Source: Viola odorata
Lineage: Eukaryota > Streptophyta > Magnoliopsida > Malpighiales > Violaceae
Length of the DNA: 64,000 nucleotides
Assembly (NCBI GenBank): GCA_963691705.1
Contig: OY829537.1
Location: 67,043,352-67,107,351 of the forward strand
Reading direction: 5' to 3'
Shown here piece after piece: positions 10,735 to 22,350 of this stretch. Made by a program: the position numbers and the translations under genes. Positions within the stretch are counted from its first letter, which is position 1; the number at the start of each line of letters is the position of its first letter. The notes beneath the pieces are model-generated. The model was not told where the DNA came from. It did no database searches and was given only the letters and a program-made list of their open reading frames with translations.

Positions 10735-12200
10735 TGCGTGTCGAATGCATCAAATTTAGTTGTATAAAAATACGATTTTAGGGGTAGGAATACAACTTAT
10801 CACTCGTCCACAAGGAACTTGTAAATCGTGGTAAGAGGATTGTCCACAAAGATCTTTCGGGAAATTGTAGTCTTGGCTCGACTTCCTCGTCACTAGAGTT
10901 GAGTGGTTTTGTTCTACAATTAAGATAATCAAAGCAATTAAAAGGAACAAGGTAAAAGCTAAATAAAGAAATAATCTTAGGCATAAATGAATCTTAGCTA
11001 AGATTGGTGCTTAAGATTGGTTATGAACATATATGGGGAAAACTCCTAGTAAGGGCGAATTCTTGAGCACAATCCTTGTTATTCGATCATTGACCCTTAG
11101 ATTTTCTCCTTCTCCCTTATAACGCTGCTATAGATTGGGAGGTATTCCTTTCCAATCCTACTTTCCTCCTCTTAAAATCATTCGGCGGGAACTCCCTCTC
11201 CTAGTGATCCTAGCCAACGGACACCTTGCTGGTTAAAGGGTTTATCCAAATTGGCTGCTGGCTTGAGTTGCATGCGCTTTCTCAATGGTGCAGGGAAAGA
11301 CAAAGTCTAGGCCAAGCTACTCCCCGGTCGAAGCCCTAGATTGTCAGTCTGGTTAGGCCTATATCGATCCAAATCCACTAGCCTCAGTGAAGCTAGCTGC
11401 CTACTTAAGACACTCCGGTTTCGTCTCGTCCCCTTCGTGGCTGCCTATAAATCACTCAGCTAGCCCAAAGTTGATCAAATCTTAGCCTAGATGGGAACCG
11501 GTTTGTTCAACTAGAACTTGGATCAATTACAAACGAGAGGATATTAAGAACAGATTGGTCTCATGAATCACAGGTGCTCTCCCTCAACCCTTACCAAGAA
11601 TTGGAGGCTTAGCTACTAGACATATTAATGAAGAAAATAAATGAATAATTGATGAACATGAATTAAATTAAATCCGCGAAATTCAAAGTGAATTATCACA
11701 GAGCAAGTGTTTACAACCAGAACTGGGAAGAAGGAAGATCCCATAATCGACGGCCTTCCCTAACCTTTAACAAGGTTAGAGTCCCCTCCTCTCACGTTTC
11801 TTTCCAAATTCCAAACTTCAAAAATTACAAGATAAAGATAAATCCTAAAAATGTTCCAAATTCGAAAACGAAATAAAAATATATTGTTTGTTCAAAAGCG
11901 GAATCGGATCGAATCCGAGAGTCTTCCTAGGAGACACGTCTTCCTTGACTCCTAAGTGAGCACGCTTTCTTTGTCCAGCAGTTCCAGCAACAACGTTCCA
12001 AGACTCCTAGCTATACACGTCTTTAGATCGGCAGTCTTAGCCAAGACTGCGCCCAAGATTGCTAGTTTGTGCCAAAAGCTGACGTTTCCTCCATTTCCTT
12101 CAGCGCCCAAGATTTCCTACAAAAGAAGACAGATTGACGTGAAAGGCACAGTTTTCACCATAAACAAGGTGGTTTAAGATGGTAAAAGCGCATGAATTTA
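10735..12200 (-). repeat. 5' LTR of the Athila-like element
   Basis: This is the full-length partner of 6243-6810. On the minus strand it ends ...GACACGCA just before the leader word TTTTGGCGTCG. The U3 side extends to about 12180-12230, judged by where the sequence takes on the AT-rich character of the Harbinger-like right arm. The outer boundary is an estimate. Confidence 0.65.
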
Positions 12201-12437
12201 GATGTCAATCAATAAAAAAGACACAAATATAGAAAAGGATAAAGTAATCATTTTTTTTACTTTCCTTGAGGATTCTCAAGCACAAAACAAACACAATAAT
12301 GTTACTTTCCCTGGAATTTTAAATCTCAACAAAACACAAAAAACTAACATTCTCCTCAATCACTCTCTCGGGTATCACTTTCCCGGGAGAGTGATTCCAA
12401 GGGAAAAGTAGCATTCCGTGAACCAAACGCAACCTTA

Positions 12438-12690
12438 AAGTAGAGTTATGAGGTGTTTACTTGAGCCTATAGGAAGCCTTGGATGCGAGGTTGATAAATT
12501 GCTTCTCCAAATTGACAACAAGAGTGTAGTTTAGGTTATTACAACGACGTATTGTCTCATCCTCCTTACAAGTTGTTGGCATATGTGATTCGAAATCTAC
12601 TTCACCTCCCTCTGGATTGTCCACGTTGTTCACACCTATCGTGAGGCCTAATACTTGGTTTCATTTCGCTCCCTCTCGTGTGTTCTAGGA
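12438..12690 (+). pseudogene. RNase H-like remnant, C-terminal part
   Basis: Joined to 4686 without the TIR element, the frame runs ..NAYSTF | KVEL(stop)GVYLSL(stop)EALDA. Across a frame shift come LLLQIDNKSVV and later VVHTYREA. These are the ordered landmarks of the RVT_3 RNase H domain (ELW.L...L..A, then the 'E.D....V' strand, then the conserved VHTYREAN-type segment). Both stops sit where W or Q is expected. The gene was therefore already, or has since become, a pseudogene. Confidence 0.6.
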
Positions 12691-13144
12691 GATGGTACGA
12701 GTATTCTATTTCCAAGAATTATGCCGACATAATTGCCTAATTATTTCTTTTATTTTGATATTAAAATAAAAATAAAAAATTTCACACATAGAATTATTTT
12801 AATATTTTTAATCATGTAAGTTTTTTTTTTTTTTTGCTCAAGTTATGGCACTATCTTCTTTTTTCCCCCATCGAACTACTAGTTGTATTTTCCTGAGCTT
12901 AGCCAGAGTTCCGAAAGGTACACTACTACTACCCTCACAACAAGTGACAAATAGCAAAACGCAAAACAACAGTCATCACTCATCAGCTGCAGCTACACTC
13001 CACTCTCCGGTCTGTCTCTGCAAATTCAATCCCACTAACCCAGCAAACAGCCAGACAAAGACACCAAACATCCCACTCATCTTTCACTCCTCACTTTTTA
13101 TTCCCAAATCAAGCCCACTGGTGTACTATCATCACCAACCAGCT
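12691..13144. other. Upstream region and 5' UTR of the GH17 gene
   Basis: An AT-rich promoter-like stretch with a T-run (12820-12836) is followed by pyrimidine/CA-rich sequence with no in-frame stop from 12845 onward. The open frame upstream of 13145 does not resemble GH17 proteins, so I treat it as 5' UTR. No clear TATA box could be chosen. Confidence 0.5.
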
Positions 13145-14981
13145 ATGGAGTACACCAGATTCTACTGCTACGCTTCACTACTCCTGCCCATTTTAGGTAC
13201 TCACTTCTTCTCCAACATTCAGTCTTTATGGTTTCTTTCTAATTTGTTACTAACTTTTTTTCCATTGTTTTCTTTTCAATCAGGCACCGTGTTTCCATTA
13301 CTGGTATGCTCACTCGGTGTCAACTACGGCCAAATCGCAAACAATCTTCCCAGTCCAGACAATGTAATACCTCTAGTCAAGTCCCTCGGCGCCACCAAAG
13401 TAAAGCTCTACGATGCAGATCCGCGCGTCCTCCGTTCATTCGCCAACACCGGCGTTGAGTTCGTCGTCGGACTTGGAAACGAGTACTTAACCAAAATGCA
13501 AGATCCAGATAAAGCCCAATCTTGGGTCAAATCAAACGTTCAGGCTTTCCTCCCTGCAACCAAAATCACCTGCATCACCATCGGAAACGAAGTCCTTACC
13601 TTAAACGACACCTCCTTAACTCAAAGCCTCCTCCCGGCGATGCAAGCCGTCCACACCGCCCTTGTCAATCTGGGGTTAGACAAGCAAGTCACTGTAACCA
13701 CCGCACACTCTTTAGCCATTCTTGAAAACTCTTACCCGCCGTCCGCCGGATCGTTCCGGCGAGATCTGGTCGGATGCTTGACTCCATTGTTGAGCTTCCT
13801 GTGCAAAACCGGAGCCCCTTTGCTCATTAATGCGTACCCGTTCTTCGCGTACAAGGCGAATCCAAAGCAGATTTCCTTAGATTTTGTTCTGTTCCAGCCG
13901 AATCAAGGGATTGTAGATCCAGCCACAAATTTTCACTACGACAACATGTTATTTGCCCAGATCGATGCTGTGTATCATGCGATGTCGGCAGTGGGGTACA
14001 AGAACAACATTCCGGTCCATATATCGGAGACGGGATGGCCGTCGAAAGGAGATGCCGATGAGGTTGGGGCTACGCCGGAGAATGCGAAGAAATACAATGG
14101 GAATCTGATCAAAATAATGTGTCAAAAGAAAGGGACTCCGATGAATCCGAAAGCGGATCTGAACATCTACGTGTTTGCTCTTTTCAACGAGAACATGAAG
14201 CCCGGCCCGACATCGGAGAGGAATTATGGATTATTTAAACCAGACGGATCGCCGGCGTACTGGCTTGGAGTTACAGGGACTAACGCCGGTACTGGCGGGA
14301 ATAGAAGTAGCAGCAGTCCGGTTGGAGGTGGGTCTGGGACACCGACAACGCCTGCTGCACCAGCGTCGCCGGAGGGTTCTTCCATTGGTTCCTTGTCCAT
14401 TTCTGCTGCAACGGTCAGTTTTCCTTTTTCTTTTTCTTTTTTCTTCTGCTTTTTGATAATATTTTGTTTGTCGTTTTGCGGATACCTAACGTACGTTCTA
14501 ACCTGAGAAATACATCTTGTGTCGTCGTTTAGTTTGCCGTTAAGGTGATGAAGTGTTGTGTGGTCCACTTTGATTCCTTCATTAATTTTTATACTCTCAC
14601 TAATTAGAGTTTAGGCCCACTTTTCTTCTCTTTAGGTAATAGTGTTAAGGCCCAGTTAAAAAAGAATTAGAGTTTGCCAGTTTGGGGAAGAATTTAGATG
14701 GACTATGGCATAGATAATAAGACAAAACGCAGTCGGGAACTGGCACTTATCCCTTATAAACAAATGTTCATCGACGGATGTGAAATGCTTGTTTCTTATC
14801 CTGTATTTCTGCTAATATGAAACGATGAAGATTATGATTAATTGCCCTGTTTCAGGGAAGGAGCAATAATGGTGTGAGTGGGCAGGCACATGTTTTGTTG
14901 TTGGTGGTGTTGCTGTGGTGGAGCAGCTACTGTTGGTGGGGTAGCACTAGCAGTAGCATTAGAATGGGCTTTTCTTTTTGA
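13145..14981 (+). CDS. Glucan endo-1,3-beta-glucosidase, GH17, GPI-anchored type
   Basis: Three exons are inferred: 13145-13196, 13284-14413 and 14856-14981 (435 aa). The enzyme hydrolyses beta-1,3-glucans such as callose in the wall or at plasmodesmata. A hydrophobic signal peptide is split by an 87-nt intron (GTACTCAC..TTTCAATCAG). The mature part starts near LGVNYGQIANNLPSP. GH17 landmarks follow: YDADPRVL, TIGNEVLT (likely acid Glu120), and HISETGWPSKG (likely nucleophile Glu266). After the barrel comes a Ser/Gly/Pro linker with no X8/CBM43 domain. Exon 3 supplies a hydrophobic tail (HVLLLVVLLWW) that fits a GPI signal. Both introns were chosen by consensus and frame. Intron 1 has no in-frame stop, and intron 2 stays open for 31 codons. 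ATG 13145 is chosen because it places the signal peptide correctly. The gene looks intact. Confidence 0.88.
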
Positions 14982-15191
14982 GATTTTTGTTGCAAAGCAT
15001 TACTAGATGTCAAAGAATCTGTGGCTGTTGAGGAAAGAATAAGCGGCCGCTTGAGGGATGAGGGAAACTGAAAAGTGGAAAAGAGTTGCTAATTGGGTTT
15101 CTTTCTTTGCAACCACACTTCTTTCTTAATGCTAATCTTGTAGTTGTAGCATGCCATAGACTATTGTTATATTATCGTTAGATTACATTAT

Positions 15192-15318
15192 TACTCCTCT
15201 GGTCTTTTTTGTTTCTCTTTGCTACAATAACAAAAAGTAATTTAAAGACTAAAAAATTAAGTAATTACTACAGTAACAAAAATAATAAAAAGACAAGCAT
15301 TGAAGACCGAAGGGAGTA
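15192..15318. mobile_element. Stowaway-like MITE
   Basis: A TA-flanked element begins TACTCCTCTGGTCTT and ends AAGACCGAAGGGAGTA. The ends are inverted repeats of the CTCCCTCCGTC kind found in Stowaway (Tc1/mariner) MITEs. Length is about 127 bp, with no coding capacity. Confidence 0.6.
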
Positions 15319-15372
15319 TTAGATTAGATTAGATTTATTTTGCTCTGCCCACAAAGTTGCTGCCTTGCCTCG

Positions 15373-15423
15373 TACTCTCTTCATTTTTTTATTAAACGTG
15401 TTTTACAATGAAAAGAGGGAGTA
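15373..15423. mobile_element. Very short MITE-like hairpin
   Basis: TACTCTCTTCATTTTT ... AATGAAAAGAGGGAGTA forms inverted ends around about 20 bases. It resembles a strongly deleted relative of the neighbouring Stowaway-like MITE. Confidence 0.4.
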
Positions 15424-16583
15424 TAATTTATCAGTGGGCCACATGTTCGTCACTTGGGCTTTGCTTTCCAGGAACTGGCCCATCTAATTTATCAGTCATA
15501 GCTATTTATTATTGGTCTATTTAATTTTATATTGACATTTACGTTATCTAGATTCCAGTGATCGTGTAATGTGTGTATCATTTTCTTCCTTTATTTATCA
15601 ATTTCTTTTTAAGAAAAGTTTGCAAACATTATTGCTGTTGCGATTATTACTTTTACTGTGGGAGGGAAAAAAAAACTCTTAAACGTTGAAAATGTATGTA
15701 ATTTAAATGGAGTACCATTTTGCGGCAAGGAATAAAACTTTGCATACCGAAGACCAAGGGGCGACTCCCTCAATTCTTAATTTTCCATAATTGTTCTCAA
15801 AATCTCATTCTTCTTTTATTACTTTTTTATTTATTTATTTTTGACCCCTAATTTTATTTGCTCCCATGGACCTTTCACTACAACCACAGGTCACAGCATT
15901 CACTTAATCGAAATCCCTACACCCACTCATTATCAACATGTTTATCATCCACCACTCTTACGTGGTATCATATCATGTACTCATGGATATCTAAGGTTGG
16001 TATTTCGGTATTTTATACTTTTTCTTTGTGCAAGCCCTCGATGTGTTTTTTTGAATTTAAGTAGCATCATCCTTTCAATAAAAAGTAAATACTTCTTTTC
16101 TTTGCGGTAGGTAGTTTGCTCGGTCAAGCTCAAGGAGAGCTAGACCTCAACTCCTTACTCAAGACAAGGACTAACATTTTAGCTCATTAGCTCATAAGTC
16201 AGAACAAGGACTAATATATATACAAAATTATATAAATTTACAAACATTCTAAATGACCCAAAATCAACCTTGAAGCCACAAATATAACCGAATATCATCG
16301 ATAGATTAATTTGAGAATAACTCACCCTAACATATTATCTCTCGTGTCGTGTTGGTTCATGAGAGGAAGATTTTGAACAAGAATTTACCGCTCAAATCAG
16401 TAGGAAGTGGGAAAAGGAATAACAATTGAGGTGTATATAATAACACACCATGTACCTAGGAGCTCTTGACTTTTGTGTCATTACTAATTTATTATACGCA
16501 CCCTATACTGTTATTGACTTGCAGTTCTGACACCGAAATATTAGTTTTCACATAATTCATCTGCATAATTTGTAGCGATGCAT

Positions 16584-18327
16584 ATGGCTGTGCAAATACA
16601 GATCGTATCGAAATTATCATAATACCGTACCGAAATTTACTCTATTCAGTTGGTATTTTTATTAAATTTTTTACTATGCGGTATACCTAGGCGCGGATCC
16701 TCACAGGGACCAGGGGGCTGCGACCCCTCCCAAACTTTTCAATTATTTTATAATATAGGTACCAGATTCCTCATCCACCGTAACCTCCTCTTGACCGCTC
16801 GTGTCAATATCCCGTCCGTCGTCGCCGCTGAATCCTGCGAGATCCGTCTCCAGAACGGCGTCGTTGCACTCTAGTGCCTCACAAGTCTGTTGCTTTCTTT
16901 TCTTCAATCGTGTGATTTAATGTAAAGTTTAGGCCTTTGTGGTCATTCCAAACTGGGTTTAGTTGTTCCGTATTGAATTTTCTTTGTTTAGCTGTGGATT
17001 AAATTAATAGAAAGAAACGAGGTGTAGACTGCAGTTGTGAAAGTGATGTCTTTCCTTTTTGGTTTATGTAGTAATTAGGCGAGTGAAATGTATTCTTTGG
17101 TTGTGCAAGTGATGGATCTATTGTAAGTAGGAGGCTGCTACGTGTTTCTTTTGGCGAGTTGGTGTTGCCATTGATAGGGAATCCTTCATTATTCATTCTC
17201 CTATTAACCTTGCTCTGTTTTAGTGTTTGAAACTTATCTGTCAAATTAGAAGTCCCAATTTGTTAAACTTTGCTTTTGTTGTACTCATGTAGAAGCTGAT
17301 TTGAAAATGCTCTTATAAGTTATGACTGTATCTACGATGGTTACTTGGGATACATTGCAGGGAGTTAGGGTTAGATAATTATTTGTATGGAACTAGGGGT
17401 GTATGGTATGAGGTTTACATAATGATAAAATGGTGTCTGTTTGCCTGCGGGAATCACAGACTCTAGTTACTGGAATTTCTAGGTATTGAGATTAGGAACT
17501 TGACTTTATGTTATGAGGCAGTTGATTTAATGGAAGTAGTATTGAGAGACTGCATTGGAAATTTCTAAACTTTCTGCAATTGGAGCTGAGGATGAGAAAG
17601 ATCTGAAAATATGAGTGAATTTTGTAAGTAAGAAATGTGAGAAGATGAGTACTGCCACCACATTCTTCAGTTTGACACTGCTGAGTACATTGTATCAATA
17701 AGTTAGGAACAATGTCATTCTAAGTTTCATCATTTTTGCAGTATTTTGCAGTATCTTTCCTTTTAGTAAATGATGTTGCTTTCTCTTCACATGCGCTTAT
17801 TGTTGCTGTCCTTTTTAATGTAGAATGAACTCCTAGATTGTGATATAATTCAGTTGGTGAGTTGATGGGATGCCTTTGTTCAGATTTGTCCATGAAAATG
17901 GTTGTCGCCTTCATTTGCTTGTTGGTTATTATCTAGATTTTGCAGTCTAGCCCGATCATAATTGTGTTGCATTAGAGATCCCACTGAAACTAATGCTACC
18001 TCTTGTGATTTTATGTTTCCGCATCAGCATTACTGACGTGAACCTACACCCATTTTTCTTTGGTTGCATGTTTTTCATCACCAGCTCTGTTGGCTTAGAT
18101 ACCATGGATGGAGAATCAAATGTGCAAGGACAGCATCCTCACTACTTGAAGACCTGTTCAAAACCAAATATGGATTTGGGCAATATTGTTTACTTTTTAG
18201 GCCACACTGATAAAAGAAGAACTGACAGTAGGTGAAGGAAAAATGGTAATAGCCACTGAAAATATCATAAAACTATCTACTGATGGAATAGTTTGGAGCC
18301 CCGGATCTGCTGGATTTGACACACATG
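16584..18327. other. Left arm of the hAT-like element, unrecognised cargo
   Basis: 16750-16865 is GC-rich and exon-like (frame ...NIPSVVAAESCEIRLQNG). The part around 18120-18310 has open pieces (ASSLLEDLFKTKYGFGQY in one frame; ELTVGEGKMVIATENIIKL in another), suggesting captured exons. I cannot name a gene. Element A cuts the arm at 18328. Confidence 0.35.
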
Positions 18328-18816
18328 TGATAACTATAGACGTAACTTCAGGAGCATTTTCGTCCGTAGACCCAGCGTTAAGGCCAGAACACTGTAGCCC
18401 CTATCGGGCGTGCACCATCTAAATTATCGCCCCCCACACAACGAGGAACTCTGGGATGGTCGACATCAGCAGAGGGGGCCTTACTCGTTATCTAGCCACA
18501 CAAACGGCGTTATCCCATCCCAGGCAAGACATGACGTCACTTGAGGTACTTGGGCGTTATCTTCCCTAGATAATGCCCGCCCCTAGAGATAACACTCATA
18601 TTTTGCCTATAAATACCCCATCATTCAAGACAAAAGGTAAGCCTACGATCGCTAGTTGAACCACTGCCATTTGGAATAACCTTACTGACTTAATCATCGG
18701 AGTGTCTACGCCGGAGACCCCCTCCAGCGCTTTGCAGGTACACCAGACAGCAAGCACAGTGGTTTCGAGCGGCCATCTTCCTCACCTACCCTTCTCCAAA
18801 ACCCCGAATCTTATCT
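18328..18816 (+). repeat. 5' LTR of element A
   Basis: It starts TGATAACTATAGACG, which is repeated at 47332, and ends GAATCTTATCT just before AATTGGTGCTTTCATTGAG. In element B the matching end is GAATCTTATCA, so the terminal CA has decayed here. Length is about 489 bp. Confidence 0.85.
18607..18615 (+). promoter_or_regulatory. TATA box of element A LTR
   Basis: CTATAAATA within TTTTGCCTATAAATACCCC. The same box is found in the LTRs of B (minus strand, 26849-26858) and C (60249-60257), which supports it as the U3 core promoter. Confidence 0.65.
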
Positions 18817-18903
18817 AATTGGTGCTTTCATTGAGAGCTTTGGTTTTATTAAGTGAACATCCTTAATAAGCCAAGCTCTGTCTTTTCTGGAAACTAGAGG
18901 ATC

Positions 18904-20420
18904 ATGGCTTCTGATTCAGAATCTACACCTCCTCAATCCCATGGTGTTCTTTTCGCTCCTCACAGAGAACTTTTTCCTTCTACTTCTGTCGATATTTTTG
19001 CCATAGTATAGGGAACCCCTTCTGGGCAAACGGATTTTCTTTTTGGGCCAACGACGGGAATATCCTTCCCCCAGATGAGCATTCCACCTTCCCAAATGGC
19101 AGGATCTAGCTATTCCACCCCACCTCCAATGGGATCTGTAATGGATAGCACGAATAACCCTTTGGTCTTTATTAGCTTAGCGTGCCCAAGTAGACCAGTT
19201 GACCGCATTAGCTATCGGATCGGCTCCCAATATCTCAGGATCCGCTATTTCCCCGCATTTGATATTCTCTTTCACCCCATCTATTGTCACTGATCGGCCC
19301 TTATCACCTCAGCAACACGGAAGCACCCCGTTGACCTTACCCGCTACAACGACCCCCGTCAACTTTATACAACTCGTACATGGGCGAGTAGAACCCTCCG
19401 TACAGCACGTGCAAGAAATCTCCGTTTCCCAAGAGGAACGATGGCATGACGAGTATAGAGATCATTGGGATGACAGGCGAGAGGAAATGGCTAGGGACGT
19501 ATCCCCCAGACACAGCGAAAGATCGAGTAGCAGAAGATATCGAACCCATTCACCAAGGAGTCGTAGCCGATCCCCTAGGCGACATCACGCACCTGATCCT
19601 AGGGACCAGAGGCATCGTAGGGAAATTTCTCCTCCCCGTCGTCCTCGTGAAATCCTTGATGATACCGCAGGTCATCCGTTCAGCTATCGCATAAGGCATC
19701 ATAGAGTCAGTCGGCACGTGAAACTCCCCTCGGAGTCGTATGACGGCACCAAGGATCCTATCTCTCACCTTAACAAGGTGAAAGACTTCGTACAGTTCCA
19801 AACTCACAGCGATGCGGCCTTGTGCCAGATATTTGTCATGACACTATCAGGAGTCGCGCGCCTTTGGTTTGAAGGCCTCCCGGCCAGATCCATCGATAGT
19901 TTCTCGCAGCTAGAAGCTAAGTTTCGAAGCCGGTTTAGAACGACCGTTCCCATTAGGAAGTCCGCGGCAGCCTTGTTTGACATACACCGAGGGCCTCAGG
20001 AATCTCTGAAAGAGTTCCTTAGACGTTTCGATATAGAGATGTCATTAACACCAGGCGTCACCATTGATTTTGCTGTAGAAGCCTTAAAGTGAAACTGTTG
20101 CTATGGAAAATTACGGGACACATTAATGGTGGACCCTCCAGCGACTTTGGATACGTTATGGTTGAAGGCTTATAATTATGCAAGGATGGAAGAAGAAGAA
20201 AACAGGGATAACATCCAAAATATGCCACAAAAAGCGCCCCAAGCATCCAGCACCCTTACCGGCACGACCCTTGACGCCCGCGCAATTGACGATTACGCCC
20301 AGCGAAAAGATCACATCCCAAGAGCCTCGAACCGACAAAGAGGCAACTTTTCAAGGGGAAGACCCGGTAACTTCCCCACTCAGCGACAGGCAGACCCGCC
20401 CAAGGGCTGAGTTTATGACC
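18904..20420 (+). pseudogene. Element A gag, broken
   Basis: It starts ATGGCTTCTGATTCAG (MASDSESTPP), shared with element B at 40101. A stop interrupts it near 19010. The main open part is 19199-20092, with an Arg/Ser-rich region and the capsid core: VKLPSESYDGTKDPISHLNK, FVMTLSGVARLWFEGLPARS, KSAAALFDIHRGPQESLKEF. A TGA near 20090 replaces a sense codon (B reads KRNCRYGK there). Confidence 0.88.
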
Positions 20421-20482
20421 CTGATCTCCCTTCCCTCATACTTCCGAGGGCGGAAATTTTAGCAATCGTTCAACAACGAAAT

Positions 20483-21451
20483 ATGCCTATCCATTATCCA
20501 GCCCCTGTGAAACCCGGGGTAATAATGGGAGGGAGAGAAAATGCCTTTTGCAAATTCCATAAAGTGAACGGACACTCCACAGACGTATGCAGGGAGTTAA
20601 AGTTGGCAATAGAGCGTTTAGTGGAAGATGGATATCTTGGAGAATTCGCCACTAAGGCGAGAGAAGAAGCCAAGAATAACCTGACAAATAGGGCCCCAGA
20701 CAGCAGACAAGCGCCCCCTCACACCCCAGGAGATGATGCCACCCCTAGTGGGAGAGTCAAGGAAGCGTTACCAATTCATGATGAGGACATTCCCATCATT
20801 AACATCATAGCTGGGGGCACACCGTATTTGGATGAGTCTGTGCCGTTAACGACCATCACTAGAGAGAAGCGAAAATTTGAAAGCGCGTTAGTGAAAAATG
20901 AAGTGATAAGTGCTCTAGATCGAATGGTGTTATCCTTCTCTGAGGAAGACGAGAAGGGCGTCATTTTTCCACATAACGATGCGTTAGTGGTCACACCCGT
21001 TATTGGCAACCATGGAGTCAGAAGAACTCTTATCGATAACGGCAGCGCGGTAAATTTATTTTCATTGGAGGCTTACAACCTCATGAAACGTCCTGCCAGT
21101 GAGCTGACGCCTTGCAAAAAACCGATAATTGGGGTAGACGGAGTTACTATCCCAGTGACTAGAGTCACTTTGCTGCCTGTGTACTTCAGAGAGGACGCAT
21201 CTAAAAGATCAGAAGACTTGTTATTCTTGGTCGTAGACTTTACCTTGCCCTATAACGCCATACTTGGACGTCCGTTTCTCAATCATTTTGGTGCAGCGAT
21301 ATCTCAAAAGCACTTGAGGTTAAAGTATCCCTCGTGGGATGGAGTGGTCGCAGTTAAAGGCGATCAGAAGCTAGCGGCCGAGTGTTACCTGCTCATGACG
21401 CAGAAGAGTTGTGATAGGTATGTGTGCGTGACGGCGGATCCTTTCGAGTAG
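20483..21451 (+). pseudogene. Element A zinc knuckle and retropepsin
   Basis: A long clean frame starts with a CX2HX4HX4C knuckle (CKFHKVNGHSTDVC), shared with B and C. The aspartic protease follows: GVRRTLIDNGSAVNLFSL, with D-N-G at the active site, and YNAILGRPFLNHFGA. It processes the Gag-Pol polyprotein. It is open but bounded by stops on both sides. Confidence 0.88.
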
Positions 21452-21525
21452 AAAGACGAAAAATGTACCCAGCTAGTGGATAAGATGGTGCCGTCCCTGT
21501 TAATGGGGTCAGGGGGGCAAATTTC

Positions 21526-22350
21526 TTGGTTAGCGAGAAGCTAAGCCCTGAAGAAAACGCACAGTTAGCTCGATTACTAAACAAGTGTAAAGGAGAGTTC
21601 GCCTGGAAGCCCGCCGATATGCCCAGTATCTCACGTGAGATAGCGGAACATCGACTTAACGTTGATCCCAGCGTCAAAACTCCTAGACGCGGGTTTCATC
21701 CGAGAAGTGCAATATCCGACTTGGCTAGCTTACCCCGTTCTTGTTCCAAAGCCTAACGGAGAGTGGCGTATGTGCATTGACTTCACTGATTTAAATGACG
21801 CTTGTCCTAAGGATTGCTACCCGCTCCCTTGAATCGACCAGTTAGTCGACCAGATTATCGGGTATGCTTATTTGAGCTCTTTAGACGCCAACTCTGGATA
21901 CCATCAAATTCCCATGGCCGTGTAAGATGAAGAAAAGACCACCTTCATCACCCCGAAGGCCACTTACTGCTATACGACGATGCCGTTCGGGCTGAAAAAT
22001 GCTGGGGTAACTTTCCAGCGCATGGCAAACAAGGTGTTCGAGAAATAAATCGGGAAGAAAGTAGAGGCATACGTGGATGATTTACTAGTCAAGAGTTAAA
22101 GCTTTGAAGATCACCTAGCAGACTTGAAAGAGGTATTCGACGTGATGAGAGAGCACCAAATGAAATTGAACCCCCGTAAATGCATGTTTGCGTTTCAAAT
22201 GGGCAAGTTCTTGGGTTACATGGTTAGCTAGAAAGGCATCCATCCAAATCCCTCGAAGGTCAAAGTCATTCACGATATGATATCCCCCCGAACTGTCAAA
22301 GAAGTGCAAAAGCTCACAGGGCGCGTTATCGCATAGGACGGTTTATCTCT
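21526..22350 (+). pseudogene. Element A reverse transcriptase, broken
   Basis: RT motifs appear across several frames and stops: [63 protein letters not shown] with the catalytic DD (here AYVDD), and CMFAFQMGKFLGYMVS. In-frame stops occur around 21830, 21930, 22050, 22100 and 22230. The domain order equals that of B. Confidence 0.88.

Larger units (their letters stand above)
6243..12200 (-). mobile_element. Athila-like Ty3/gypsy element, internally deleted
   Basis: On the minus strand the order is 5' LTR (high coordinates), a TGGCGTCGTTGTCAGGGA word next to the LTR as in Athila leader/PBS regions, gag, protease, then RT. RT breaks off at the start of RNase H (GAVLGQKKG on the minus strand, near 6811) and joins directly to the terminal part of the 3' LTR. 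RNase H, integrase and most of the 3' LTR are therefore deleted. The RT motif FMDDF and the protease context LADRTVIHPKGVVEDMLV are typical of Athila. The right end of the 5' LTR (about 12200) is not sharply defined, because I could not find a target duplication. Confidence 0.75.
4687..12434. mobile_element. PIF/Harbinger-like TIR element, with a nested retrotransposon
   Basis: The left end GGATGCGTTTGATTGGCGAAAT and the reverse complement of the right end, GGTTGCGTTTGGTTCACGGAAT, match at about 17 of 22 positions. Both ends are flanked by TTA (4684-4686 and 12435-12437), the target duplication usual for PIF/Harbinger elements. Subterminal AGTGACTCGGGAATC-type and GAGAGTGATTCC-type words recur at both ends. 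Excising the element and one TTA restores a continuous RNase H reading across 4686/12438, an independent check of the boundaries. Without the nested Athila-like element it would be about 1.8 kb. No transposase was recognised, so it is probably non-autonomous. Confidence 0.75.
14982..16575. other. Intergenic sequence downstream of GH17
   Basis: It contains the GH17 3' UTR and two small MITE-like hairpins (15192-15318 and 15373-15423). The rest is AT-rich spacer. ORFs at 15841-16110 have no recognisable protein character. Confidence 0.5.

Noticed and set aside
12845..13144. Longer N-terminus for the GH17 protein (open from 12845)
   Set aside because: The 100 extra residues are low-complexity Ser/Pro/Asn sequence unlike GH17 N-termini. 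ATG 13145 directly starts a good signal peptide.
15841..16110. Small ORFs in the spacer after GH17
   Set aside because: Low-complexity, overlapping in two frames, no recognisable domain.
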